A DNA stretch of 64,000 nucleotides from Owenia fusiformis. Taxonomy: Eukaryota > Annelida > Polychaeta > Sabellida > Oweniidae. The number at the start of each line of letters is the position of its first letter. The stretch's first letter is position 1. The translations under genes were made by a program, and so were the position numbers. Below, piece by piece: positions 25,783 to 39,309 of this stretch. The DNA lies in the NCBI GenBank assembly GCA_903813345.2, contig CAIIXF020000009.1:33855259-33919258 (forward strand), written 5' to 3'. Under the pieces are notes generated by a model. It was not told the origin of the DNA and searched no databases. It was given only the letters and a program-made list of their open reading frames with translations.

Positions 25783-28700
25783 GATCAGTCATAGGAGCCT
25801 TAACAATGTTAGCACTAGGGGACCTGAGTCACTGGGACTATTTATTTTAGTAGACAAATGTTATGACATTCAATCCTTCTTTTTTAGATCCCTTGTTGAG
25901 TTTGAACTTTAATTTTTCTTGATTTGAAATTCAAGATGTTTTTAATTTAAACAGCCCAAAAAGGTACTAAGATTTTCTTATCTCTTAGGAAGGCATTGAT
26001 ATTTTTTTCATGTGTAGATTGCAATGCTGGAATGTTTCTTGAACAAATATTCAGATAAGTCTTAACTCAGACCAACTTACAGTTGTCACAAAATAACAAC
26101 TCATTGACCTTTATGTCAAGAAATGACACCCACGACCTTGATGTCAAAAATTGACACATTTTACATGGTTTAAAGTAACATGGTTGAAGTTTAAGTCTGA
26201 TTTCTAATCTAGGACTGCAGTGACATTTATGATATTATTGAATTACATCTACTGTTTTATTTTATTTCTTTGATAAAAAATGTTGCTTTTATCTAATTGT
26301 TTTGAGTTAGAAGGTATGTCACAGTCGGCTGGGGCACTGGGTTCGTTTTGAAGAACTGTGCTATATAGGGGGTCATAGGTTTTGAGCACTACTTGAAGTG
26401 TTCTCCACAAAATTATTTTCAAGTGGGTCCAAAATTTTATTTTCACAATCAAGTGGGTCCAACCCTTTTTAAAATCTCAGGTGGGTACTGCGCCCACTTG
26501 CTTTAATGTTGGGGAGATCACAGAGTCTTGTGTGTTATCTCTTGGAGTCTTGGTGGTTTTAAGATTTAAATAGGACCTGACATTACGTAAACCATGAAGC
26601 ATTTTCTTATGTTAAAGATAATAGAGGCTAATTGAATAGTGAGATGATAACATGTCATAGACATTTATAAAACACAAGCCAAGCCAAGCCAGACCAATAG
26701 AAACCAATTGAATACTTTAGCAAAATTGTCTATTAAATCTGAATGTCCTTGATGGAAGATGTCTACATATAGAAGTTGACTACATGTACACATAGTAGAT
26801 AATCATTACTTTTCCATTACTACATACAGTCATAACCTTAGTTAACTGATTCAAGCTGTCTTTGATGGCCCTGTTGCTAATGAGATGATTGGCTCAATGT
26901 TATTATTAGATAAGTGCTTGGCTATGCATCATGCCACCCACCTCTGTTCTTTCTTTTATCCCTATGAAACATGTTACTGGGGGACACTGCCAAATCCAGC
27001 AGGAAATGACGTAAATCTTCATAAGGCAGACTATTAAAGAAAGTACAGGGTAACCAAAAACATGCAACCCAACCTGAAATTGAGAAAAAAATATATGTTT
27101 CCATCTAGGTACTACATCATACATTGACCACCCAATCTGGTCAAGAAAGTTAATTCAAAATTAGAGTGATGCATTTTTGAGGCAACCTGTAACAAAGGTA
27201 CTCTCTTCTTGGTAAGAAGAACTGTGTTGGCAGTGATGTCTTACATCCTCATAGTCTTGCCTCAACTTCAAGCTCTTGTCACCTCCAGCCAACTCCACTA
27301 TATACCTGACTTCCTTTTACCCTTATGCATTACATCTGCTACTGCTAAAAAGGAAATGAGAATGAAAGCATTGTTATAAAAATGTAATGTATTATTGAAA
27401 AATACACTTCACTTTCTTGAGGTAAATATATATAGGGGGATCATGAGACCTACTGCTGCAATACTAATCGCCTCACATTGTATTGTAAAGACATGAGGCA
27501 TCACATGACCATGAGAGACCTGTGTTATCAAGTCACATTTAAGTGGATCACCACCTTTATGATTTTGAGATTATGGGACAACAGTATTGATAGATTTGGT
27601 AGCAGCAACACAGATCTAACCCATTCATCTCACATCACAGTTTGTGGTGGTGATTGGTGACATCATAATATACAGTTTATGTAATGACATAAGTGCGGTT
27701 CCATATGATAACATATGACTCAGTTTTGATTATCTATATACCTTGAGTCATACCCAAAATGGAATATAATCTACTATTGACTGAAAGTGGTCAAGAGGGG
27801 AATAGGAAACCCTCTGGGCACTTGAATCATCAATTGTGTCCTGTTTTAGGGTTCACTCAAAGACTACATTGGTAATAATCGTGCCAACCAAATCATAAAC
27901 CTTGCTACATCCTTGCTACATTTTATTATTCTCCTGATGAAAATTCATTATTGCCTCTGAAATGTTTTTAGTAACCGGTTATGTTGCTCTGCTGGTAGAT
28001 ATGTTCCTTGTTCTTTGACTGACATCTAAACGATTAGAGACGTGGATTTCAACAAAAGATCAATGCAACCTCCAATGTTATAGCATTACAGGAGAAAGCA
28101 TATATGTTCAACTACTTGACATTGTTTTGAAGTATTGGAGAGGATGGGCTTACCTCTTGGGGGAAGATTGCACGATTGCTATGATATATTTGATGATATC
28201 TCAGACAGCGCAACATGATGACCTTCGAGATTAGTCAGGGATTGGTACTATTGTTGGAACATCTCTTTCAATGTGATTTGTTATAGCAGTTTCTTCACCG
28301 GAGGTGTCTACGTATTTTGGCTAGTTTTCTTGCAATGTGTTGATTAGGTGATTCAACATTTGTTCTTTCTTTATCAGGGTATTATGGCCTTATAGTGTAT
28401 TTGTCTTGTCAAGTATTCAAAGATTATGCCTTTTACTCAGTTTACCTAAGGCAAAATTGGCCATGATGATAAACCATGGCACCTTCTTCCTTTTCAAGTC
28501 AGGAAATACAAATTAGCAGAAAATTTGAGAGGCTGGCAACAAAAGACAAAAAGATGCATCCACAACTTTGATCATAGTCTACCATGGTCTTGAAGATGAA
28601 CTAGGAATGATGTTTCCGGGTTGTACACATTGTTACGATTCTAGATTAGTTTTATAATTAGTCTACTATGTAAGTCTACAACTGGGTTCTGTTATATGTT

Positions 28701-29689
28701 AGATGTCTGGTAGTATACGCAGGTAATGCCAATTTTACGCCATGCTTTCTCATGGATTAAGTTGTCTGATTGCCCTGGTGTCCAAACTTGATACCAGCAA
28801 CTTGCCTTAAACCACCAGCTCTCAGAGGGTGGGAGTTACGTCTATGTCAACAATATCTATTACCTCTACCTTGCTCATTGGAATGGTTGTACTTTAACTT
28901 AATGATATCATCAGAAACCTTGACCTTTATGTTATCTCAGGTGTAAAACTGTATTTATAGCCATTATGTTTTATAATTGGCATTCGGCTTCTGAAACAAT
29001 CGTTGCCATGTTTTAATTGCATTGTCTGTAAACAACTCTCAAAAAGGTACAATTATTCCTTTGTATCATCTCAAAATAGTTCTTGCACTACTTTGGTTCT
29101 TATGTACTGTTCTTGTTAATTAAGTTATCTTTTAGGATAGACAATAGCCAGCTGATGATGCAAGTTTGCAGCAGTGGGACCTTGTAAGTGTCAATAGATA
29201 TCTTCTGCTAGGATATTTCTGTCTCTTGGGCACTGTTGTAGTGTGTAGAGCCCTTGTATATCCTGTGTTCTACAGCACTGTTCAGATAGGCTCCAGATAT
29301 AAAGACCCCTTGCAGATGGATTTCAATCATCCACTGATGTTGTAATTGAAATGATTAAAAAGAGAGTTCACTGAGAATTTGCTGATTGGTAATTTTTTGA
29401 TTTAACAGTATTTTGGGATATTTCCAGATATATTTTTTAGTTAAAAAGGTTTGGAGAATCTGAGGAAGAATTCAACCCCTGTTTAACATTTTACGTTACA
29501 GGGGATAGTACCTGTTGCATGCCCCAGTTTATAATCTTCTATCATGTTTATATGTTCAATTCCTTTTGTTATCTTAGCCTCATGTATAATACCTTTTGGA
29601 ATTACAGTAAGAAGTCCAAGTTCTATCTATGTCAATGATCTACTATGTCATGGATTATTTCTTATGAAATATATTATATCTATTTTTAT

Positions 29690-29815
29690 ATCTATCATAT
29701 TTGCATTTTAACCTACTTTTATATTTTTACCATTGTAACCAACAAGGCCAATAATGCTTCGGCGTAGGCCCTGTATTTATTTGTTGAATAGTATTATGAA
29801 ATAAATAAAACATAA
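29690..29815 (+). mobile_element. Possible 3' tail of a LINE or LINE-mobilised SINE
   Basis: The segment has CAAGGCCAATAATGCTTCGG and CGTAGGCCCTGTATTTATTT, then TTGTTGAATA, and ends in GAAATAAATAAAAC with an A-rich run. A short GGCC-bounded hairpin followed by a 3-4-bp A/T-rich tail is the usual layout at the 3' end of CR1/L2/Jockey-like non-LTR elements. No reverse-transcriptase frame lies upstream, so if this is correct it is a 5'-truncated fragment. Confidence 0.35.
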
Positions 29816-32800
29816 ACTAAAAAAATGATCTTCATTATTGCACTCCTGTATGTCATAAATTAAATGGAATGTCCTTTGTTAATTAAGACTCTGAGTGGAA
29901 TTGACATCTCTATTATCCTAAATGATCTCAGCACAACTGTTAAGAATGCCACTACCCAAATGACCTTGTTTAATGTGACTATAGCTGTCAAAGGATGAGG
30001 ACTAATGTTCCCATCTGGTACTATAAAGGTACCAATGCAATTAAAATGGACTTATTATTATTGCAACCATTCAGTACTTAGCTTTCATACTGTACATTGT
30101 GGATCACTGGTTGGAATTTCTTCCCATACCATACCATGAGAAATTACTCCGAATTTCTTAGGGGCATGTGTTGTGTAAAAGAAAATGAAATCCAAACAAT
30201 TTTGATTTTAGTTTTGAATAGTTATGTTGCTACAGCTGATGGTATACATCTAAAATGAAATCAAAGGAATTAAACTTTCAAAATTTTAGTTACTTTTTGC
30301 TGCCTGAATGGTATTGGTACAGCTGATAGTTATCATCTAAAGATTTGTCTATATACCTCTTGTTAATCACCCCCTGTCATCAAAACACCCTTAAAATGAA
30401 GTAAGCTTGGGCAATCAGATATATTGTGATGATTAGAAAAGGTTAAGGGGAATGTATGTTACTCTTAGGAAGCTGTAAAATTCATCATAACTTGTGGCTC
30501 AATCTCTGCTTTACATCCATTTAATGGTAACCTTTTAGACTCTGATTGCTCTCCATGTCTAGGGCAGTCTGACAATGACTTTTAGGTCATAAACAGATAA
30601 GCCAAACCTTAACTGTCTACCTTGGGCATAACCTATTGTAGTTCAGAGTTTTCTTGGAAGATGCCATAGCGATTTGAAGATTGTAGGCATCAGATGATGT
30701 TCAGAAGGCTGCAGTCTTGTAAGAGCCACAGGTTTTCGATCATTTCTATCATCAGTTGTTTTGGCTGACTTGGAGTTATTTCGTAACAATTGTTGTTTGT
30801 GTGTTGATGGATCTTGCCATATCTAAGCTGCCATGTTACATTGAAGGTGATATATATCTGAGCTTATGTTTGTTTTGAGTACATTATGTTCATTAAAATA
30901 CCATATTGTTGATTAATTAGCCAGAGCATGTCTTCTTTCAACACTGTATCATCTGTCAGCAGGTTGCCCTGCCCATTGTGCTTTCTGTCCATGACTTTGA
31001 TCTCATAATCTAGAAAAATATTACTGTTTACATAGCGGATAGTGTTTTTTGGCAAGAAATTACAAATTTCAAATGTAAGTCAATAAAATTGGGTTATTAT
31101 TGATGATGCTAAGGCTAATAAAGTATATTGTTAAAACTCCAAAACAAATTGAACCAAAATGTCAAAAACTGCCTTTAAGAATAGTCAAACCATGAGAGTC
31201 CTTGTAATTTTTTCAAAGTTGTTTGTTTCTAAATAAGTCTGAATACATTTTGTTAACAAGGCTGACCTAGAAAGTATATGTTACAATGATAGACATATGG
31301 AGTCCTGGGGAGATCTGAATGTTAACTACACATATGATACCATCAGTATTGCAAGAAAAGCAAGGCAGAACAATCAGAAAGATCAGTAGAAGGTTAAAGC
31401 GTTGGTGGGAAAACATCAGTACCACACATAGAAGGTAGTAACTTTCTTCATTCTTGAATGATTGGGGAAGGCAGTCATGAGATACTCTTTCTCTGTATGT
31501 TTGATCATTGGTTGGAATGTTGGGAGGTTTACTTCCGTATGACTTTGTTATATGTTAAATATTTCTTTTAATGGTGTTTTTGATACCCTTTAGGTTTTCC
31601 TTTAGATGTCATGCTTTCACTTTCTACATCAGGTTCAGTTCCAGTTGGTTCATATTTTTCGAGCTGTTTTTCATACCTTTTTGGGTTTTACTGTTCAACC
31701 AGTTTTTGCTACATCAGTTTCATTTATATTGATCAATGTAGTATAAAAACTTTTGTTTGCTTATTTACAGTATATTAATAGTAGATATGAGATTCTTGGA
31801 GCCGTTGGTACCTAAAATGGATGGATGTCATGTCTCCCTTTTGAGGTTGTTGTCTGGTTAGGACTCTTACATGATGAACATTGATCTCTGTGACTTCTTT
31901 CCTTTATGTACTGAATGCACTTTGGTCAACTAAAGAATGCTGGCTAGTTCCGCATTTCAGTATATCTTGTAATTCAGATTATTGTCTTTGTGGCCACACA
32001 GACCTATTGTTGTCATCTTTAATACATTTATTACTGTCACCAGTTATACTAAACATGTGCTTATGTATGCCATCTAAGTACATTGAACTTCCCTAAGTGA
32101 TTTTTCTCCAGGTCTATAATGTGTCACACGCACTGGATGTTGTGATGTCAACATTCTAAAGTGCTCAGTGGATACTTGAAATATTTATTCATATTGCAAT
32201 TTGTTTGAGAAAAGAATTTCGCTTTTTAACAGTTTATAGGATCTGGATTCCATGATTTTGATTTGCTTATGTCCCCTCCAGGGATTTCTGGATCATTGTA
32301 GAAAACAGAAAACATTTGCATTAATATATTGTCCCTGTTTTAACTTGTACAGTCCATAAAAAGTTGTTTAGTGTTACAACACATTACTTTATGAACCTAT
32401 TCTTAAAATGAAGTGCATTCTTGTGTTTTTGGATTTTTGAAATATTTTAGCAACAATTCTTAAAGAATTGTTCATGAGTAGTTAGAAGTGTTTTGGCAGA
32501 AATTTACATTGATTAATGAGCAATATGATAATAATATGGAGTCCAGTTTTTCTACATGAATTATATAACTAGTTATGATATATGATAGTAAGACATGATA
32601 TAGCTCCTGCAGTAATAGGGCTGTTGTGTTATTTTGATTGGGTGATATCCTATATGATATGACGCATGGCCTTCTTTTGAATTTGCTTGCATTTGTTACT
32701 TGAATTAATTCGAGAAAACTGGTTGTTGACAATGAAAGGTTTATGTAAGAGTATACTAGATCTGCTTTGTGATATAGCTACTTGACATTACTTATATTAT

Positions 32801-35767
32801 TTCCGAGACTTGCATAGTAAATCAAGGACTCTACTTGGAATTCTCAAGTTTATGTTTTATCACCCTGTTATATTTACATACAGTATAAGAATCTGTAACT
32901 GAAGTACTTTCTGCGTTATGGGTCTGGATGGAGTCATGATACATTTCAAAAATAATATTTCCAATATCACAACACAAATTTGAGCAGGATGACAAAATTT
33001 CAAGTTCATGGTTCAGTATCAAAAATAGTATCAAAAATAAAACCTCAAAATCGAACAAAAGTGTAGTAAATAAAGAGAATGGAGGTCAATATGAACTAGA
33101 AAATGGCCCAATTCCCTCAACGTTACACCCCCAAAGCGCATTCAATAAAATGATGCTTTGGAAGATTTTGATAGTAAAAGACTCCACAAATGGTGCTTAT
33201 TTACCTTGCTATCTTGTTTATTGGCTTATAAAGGTATCTCCTTACCCCCTGGGATTTGACTTATCTGGACTATTAATGGTTTATGTCTGAATTGAATGAA
33301 CTATGGCTATCATCAGCTCAGGAATGGAATGCTCATCAATATCAGATGATTGATGCATCATTTCCATAACTCTTAGGGAATCGAAATTAATTTCATAAGC
33401 CTCATCTTTGGCTTCAACTTGAGTGTTTTTCATTGAGGCATCTGAGATAATGATAAAATTCATTTTAACATTGGAGGACTGGCTTCTTTAGCATACTACC
33501 AATATCAGTTTTAATTGAGATATCTCTATTTTTACTATGTTCAAGGGAGTCTAAGATCCCATGATGACAAATGGATCTTGTTTAACATAACATTAGCAGT
33601 CACCCCTATAGATTATTGCCATTGATCCTAATCCTCATATCCTTACACAACAAAATGTCTTTGTAAAAGAACAGATAGGTGCCTGATTTATGATAATGTT
33701 AGAGAATGATAGCTTGTTTCGAGATAACAATTGTCCCTAGGGTGAGGATAAACTAAGCATATATGAAACCACTAAGAAATATATAACACCAATAAAATAT
33801 GCCTTAATCAGGACCATAATATGATGGTTTAACTGTGTCAGTTACCATTTTTTAGAATGAGTATTGAGATTTTCATGATGTTTTCATGTTCATGGAAAAT
33901 GCTGACAGCTCAAGGGTGGGCGATTGATTAGAAACTGTTTTATATCAAAACTATTCTCTAACTTTTCTTATATTCAACATTTTACAGCTGTGTTTACCTG
34001 GGCTACTTTGACCTAGTTTATCAAATAACATTTTGATTGGTGAATTAGTATAAAAAAGATGATTGATTGCGTCAATTGACACGTTTTGTTATCAATAAAC
34101 TCTGATAGATGTTTTGCATCCCTGTATTGAAACTTGAATTTCCTAAAAACCAGACAGGTTTGTAAATACTATAAAACTCAAAGAATTTCCATATTATAAT
34201 CCCAGGCTTTATAAAACACTTGGGGCCATAAAAGTTTACGAGGAAATGTAATTAATATATTTGAATGTTACAGTGAATTTTGACTTTTTCGGTCAAACTA
34301 AGTTCACATATAAATCTGACAATAATTCTAGAGTAATTTTATGTCTAAGAGGTTAATCCTGTTGTTTCATTTTCTTCAGCACCATTTTAATACCCTTTGA
34401 ATTGCGATGTATGTTATATAACTGAACTAATGAAGAAAAAAAATTCCAGTTGAAGCCTGTTCAACTGCCTTGGTCAGGTCTAGTCAGACAGTTCTTTAGA
34501 CGTTTAAAGTTAGATTGCAATCTGTTTCTTTAATACAGGACGGATTAACACTTTTGGTACAAAGATTCTCAAGTAAATGCCAGGTTTATATACCATGTCA
34601 AAATATTATCATTTCGTAAAGTAAGACCATATGATGATATGAGTATGTGAAAAAAACATCTCAATGTAACTTTTGTTCACAGTATTTAGGATTCACTTTG
34701 GGCTATTGGTCTGTCGAAGAATCAGAAAATTTCACAGAGTAACATAATATTTTACATGTGGTTACAAATCCTGAAGACGGGATTGTTTAAAATGGCTCTC
34801 ATCTTTAGACCATCTTTATCTATCAAGGTCTAATTTACAAAAAAACGTTAGCATCAGTTGAGTAAACAAACATTATTTTGTGATATTCCCAAAAACAAAG
34901 GTATCATGTCAATCTTAAATTATAGTTATGTGATACAAACATCAATATAATATGTATCTATGAATAGTGTTGGTCGTGACTTTCTAAGACAAGAAAAAAT
35001 AGTTGACACTACTAATTGGATTCATGACACACCACATATCTGTTTGACAAAAAACATAACATGTGAATCCTTGGGAAGTGGAAAATGAATGGTTGTATCA
35101 TTACTGGAATAGCGTATTATCTTTAGAGTGGTCAATGGGTACAAGGCATCACTCAATACTTTGTTAATTGTATAAATAGTGAAAGGCTTTCATAATTGTA
35201 ATAATAACAGATTTACTGGCTGTATTCATTAGATTTAACAGTAGTAGAATAGCATCGAGTACTATGACGTTAGGTATCTAGTATTTTCATAGTTAATGCT
35301 AAGTTTAGCTCTCCCCTAGAGTTGGATTAGTTGACAGATTTAGTACAAACTTTGTATATATTTATTGCTCAGGTTAGATAATTCATTGAAATGTTTCAAG
35401 TTCCTGTTGCCTTTCTAACCTCTAATTGTTAGTAGAACTATTTTGCAATGGCATTTTGCTGTATTATCATTCCTAGTCTTGCTTCATTCCCTTGTGACCT
35501 GCCTCTAACAAACCTCATTTCAATGTTAGTTCAGGAGGGAAGGAGAGAGACTTGAAACAAGACTATGTCTTTCGGTCATATTCCATGAAAAATTACAAGG
35601 GGCAACAATTCATTGAACACCTTAACAACCGAAGAGCTAGTATTACATGTTCAACATCAATCTATTTCCCAACCCAGAGATAAATCAAGAAATGTGAAGG
35701 GGCAACATTGGCACAAGGCAGAACTATCATCTCACTTCTTTTCATTTTTATGTAACTACCAAAAAGT

Positions 35768-35913
35768 GTTGATATATTGTTATGGTCTCCATTTTTTGTG
35801 ACGTTGGTTGGCAATTAATGGTTTCTGATCGGCGATCAGGGGTAGGTGATTGGCGATCGGCGGTTGGTGTCTGTAACAAATGGTGGTGACATTTTGCATG
35901 GTAATGCCTTTTT
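35768..35913 (+). repeat. Dispersed repeat family, copy 4 (long form)
   Basis: The 5' block is GATATATTGTTATGGTCTCC. A middle segment has repeated GGCGATC/GATCGG motifs. The 3' core is GGTGTCTGTAACAAATGG, then TGGTGACATTTTGCATGGTA and ATGCC. It aligns in order with copies 1 and 2. Confidence 0.7.
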
Positions 35914-37043
35914 TAATGGTGGCTTCTCTTTGGTTGGAGTTCCAGTTCATCCAGTGCAACTTCTGGTTCACTCACAATTTATCAGATCATCCAAAATGTG
36001 GCTTTCTTTCAAATGCAATCATGTATTATAGCATTCACTCATGGGGTGTAACAAATTCATTAAAGGTGTATATACCTCAGAACAAACTTTGCTCTGGTAG
36101 TCAATGAATGCAAATATTTAGCAACCATATTCTGCAGTCTTTGGCTCTAGCCCAACTACTTGGTCAAAACTATGAAGTAGTTTGCTCTTAGTGTTACGCA
36201 TAGTCTGAGTAGTATGTTATTTCATTCCTACGATGTTCATTTGGAAAAATTATTTGAGTCATGCAATTATGGGGCAACAAAGGGCAACAAAGGGCAACAT
36301 TCAATTTACATTTATAAAACTCAGTAAATGGGAAAAAATTCTTAGATGGATGATTAAAGATCAAAGAATTATCTGTTATTCAAAGAGAGTGGATGAATCT
36401 TTCTTATTAAAGATGTAAAATCTTGAAAGACTCACTCTTGAAAAGGATAACCTAGATATTCAACCTAAATTTACAGGTCATAATAACCTGAAAATTAATC
36501 TTGGTGGGGTATTATATTTGAGGTTGGCTCCTTCTTGCTGGGAAATTAAATGAAACATTTTTGAAAATTTGGATGTGGTAAAAAGCAGGTTAACCTTGAT
36601 CATGATCGCTGACTTGCGGAAACTCCACCATATCAAAATATTTCAAGCTGTTCGTAGTTTTTTTATAATTTCGTTGTTTTAATTGATACTTCTTACCAAA
36701 TGTTGTCATATCAACTGTTTTTTTTTTAATTTTAATATTTTGGATTTTGTTTCATGTTTGTGTTTAATATTATACGTCAGATTGGATTTAAGTAATTCAT
36801 ATTTATAGGCCAACGTCAAGTCATGCAGATCTTAAATACATTAGATCATCTCAAAACAAATAGTAAGAAAATTGTATTTTTGTGTGATCCACAGTTCAAA
36901 GAATGATCCAGGATTGGTAATGAAAATCTTAAAATGTTTTTTGCTTTCATGTTCTATGTTATCTGCATATCATGAAATTGTTTGCATACACAAACATTAA
37001 CATATTTTGATTGGTTCAAAGTGTTGTGCTTGGGTGCAGACAA

Positions 37044-37057
37044 GTTACCATGGTAAC
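37044..37057. promoter_or_regulatory. RFX-type X-box palindrome
   Basis: GTTACCATGGTAAC is a perfect 14-bp palindrome. It satisfies the symmetric RFX-factor X-box consensus (GTNRCC, 2 bp, RGYAAC). RFX sites drive ciliary and other genes in animals. No gene start is visible beside it, so function is conjectural. Confidence 0.35.
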
Positions 37058-37271
37058 ATATCTGAGAGACTTGTTATCCAACTAAGTATTTTAACACACA
37101 TGTTGATGACAAGAAGGTTATCAACAGGAGCAAGGTTTTTGTGTGAAACTCTCAGTGCAAAACCTGAGTGTACCAGATTGTATTTCCTAAAGGAAAAGTT
37201 GTATCCTTTGGGTATATAAGATTGATATATAGTCATAGGTTGAAGATACTGTTTTCTTTCTTTATTGATGA

Positions 37272-37830
37272 TGTGATGGTTGATTTCTTTGTACCCTATG
37301 ATCTGTTGGTGTAATGGTTGACTTCTTTGTACCTTATGATCTGTTGGTGTTATGGTTGACTTCTTTGTACCTTATGATCTGTTGGTGTCTCTTGAAAGCC
37401 CATGGTACTACATGCACATGTAGTTGGGTTCTTTGTGCACAATGATCTTATGGTGTAATCATTGATTTCTTTGTAGCTTATGATATGTTTGTATTTGTTG
37501 CTTTCTTTGTGCACAATGATCTTATGGTGTAATCGTTGATTTCTTTGTAGCTTATGATATGTTTGTATTTGTTGCTTTCTTTGTGCACAATGATCTTATG
37601 AGGTAATCGTTGATTTCTTTGTAGCGTATGATATGTTTGTATTTGTTGCTTTCTTTGTGCACAATGATCTTATGAGGTAATCGTTGATTTCTTTGTAGCT
37701 TATGATATGTTTGTATTTGTTGCTTTCTTTGTGCACAATGATCTTATGAGGTAATCGTTGATTTCTTTGTAGCTTATGATATGTTTGTATTTGTTGCTTT
37801 CTTTGTGCACTGATCTGATGATGGAATTGT
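37272..37830. repeat. Compound minisatellite: 38-bp units, then 74-bp higher-order units
   Basis: From 37272 to about 37395 there are three units of about 38 bp (GGTTGACTTCTTTGTACCTT, ATGATCTGTTGGTGTAAT). From about 37429 the motif TTCTTTGTGCAC recurs at 37429, 37503, 37577, 37651, 37725 and 37799, exactly 74 bp apart. Each 74-bp unit is two diverged 37-bp halves, one with TTTGTAGCTTATGATATG and one with TTTGTGCACAATGATCTTAT. The array therefore grew by dimerisation of a 37-38-bp ancestor. Confidence 0.95.
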
Positions 37831-39309
37831 TGATATGTAGGTTCAAAGTAGAATCATTGTGAAAGTATATAACATTGATGTTCCAATACTTCCAGACTGC
37901 ATGTCTAAATTGTATGATTTCATTTATCATAGTTGCTGCTTACTGATCAGGATTGTAAACAAACAGTGTTATTTATTTGAATTCTGCAATAAGAATACAT
38001 TTGTGCATTTCCAGGTACATAATTGATATATTGTTCAGGACCAAGTTCAAGGATTAGACTGAAATATAATTGTCTCAATATATAAGTACGCAATCCAGTT
38101 TCATCTGGTGAACTTGTAAATTAATTTACCTGCCTGAAAGAAATGTCTACATGGTGTAAACAGCATCTACTTTGAACAATTTCCCTAAACATCCTACTTA
38201 TTTCATTAAGTAATACATTATCACCATCATTGCTGGCATTTAACAGCAATGATGCAACCATTGTTTCTGTAAGATAACTCAAGTGCAACATACAGTTTAC
38301 AAATGATCTAACTTAAAAGAAATAAAGAATTTACTTCATTTCCTAGTCTAAACAAATTACTAGCAGATTTCTTAGATCATCAAGTGTCTAATGCAGCAAC
38401 AGCAACAACCTGAGTAAGTATGTCAAACTGATGAGTAGTTGTGGCATACTGCTCCCATTTATTTTAGTCAGTATTACATGTTGTCCTGATGTTGACCTTT
38501 GTTGTTTGTTGCTGCATATGTTCTTTGCCCAAGTGGGTCATCACTATGATTCTTGGCTATGTATGACCTATATTATAGATATATATTTGCAGTCGTGCCC
38601 TATTTAAATATTATTTTCCATTTTAGTCTGTGCTCTATTTAAAGATTATTTTTTCCATTTTAGTCAGTGTTCTATTTAAAGATTATTTTTCTATTTTAGT
38701 TCATTTAATTGAAAATAGTCTCATCTTTGACAATAAAGCTCAAAAAGCAACATTTGGGAACCATAATATTGCAATTATATTTCTGGTATACATATGTTAG
38801 AAGATTTCAGTTATGATGTTCACCTTTGAATTATTATGTCCCAGGTTAGATGGTGCATAAAGCATGGATGTAGATAAACCCACAACATACTGTGTTTGTT
38901 ATATCTCAAGACAAACCTCCTTGAGGCCCCTAGTATTTTCTTCATAGGAGATGGCTCCCTTTGCTCATCTTTGCTATATGATAGCCATGTTTTGGACAGG
39001 GGTAATGGATTGTGAAATAAAAACAAGGAATCTGCTTCCCTGGTCTACTTGACGCAATTAAACCTGTTGATTCAACAGATAATTATCTAGCTGACTTTGG
39101 GACTTAACATTTCACTGATACCATGTTATTTTAAATTGTCTTCAACTTTTAAGAAGATATCCTTGTCATGTTCAATCTCTGGTGATCGTGTATCTTTATT
39201 TTAGTGTTTCGCTACTTTATATGGATTACACGTGTGGCAATGTGTCTTGTTTGATGTTGTACATGTTTGTTTCCCTGTGTTGCTCCTCCATGTTTTATGA
39301 TTGTATTTA
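37831..39309. other. Non-coding stretch with one short tandem repeat
   Basis: 38591-38702 holds three copies of a 37-45-bp unit (CTATTTAAAGATTATTTTT, CCATTTTAGTC). Nothing else was recognised. Confidence 0.55.

Larger units (their letters stand above)
22266..29689. other. Gene-poor stretch
   Basis: No supported gene apart from the weak coding-like island at 23982-24268. It includes a TA/CG-alternating palindromic tract at 24289-24343, a 34-bp duplication carrying AAGTGGGTCC at about 26413-26470, and dispersed-repeat copy 3 (25744). Confidence 0.5.
29816..37271. other. Gene-poor stretch
   Basis: No exon recognised. It includes dispersed-repeat copy 4 (35768), an 11-bp triplicate GGGCAACAAA at 36270-36302, and the X-box-like palindrome at 37044. 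Confidence 0.5.
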
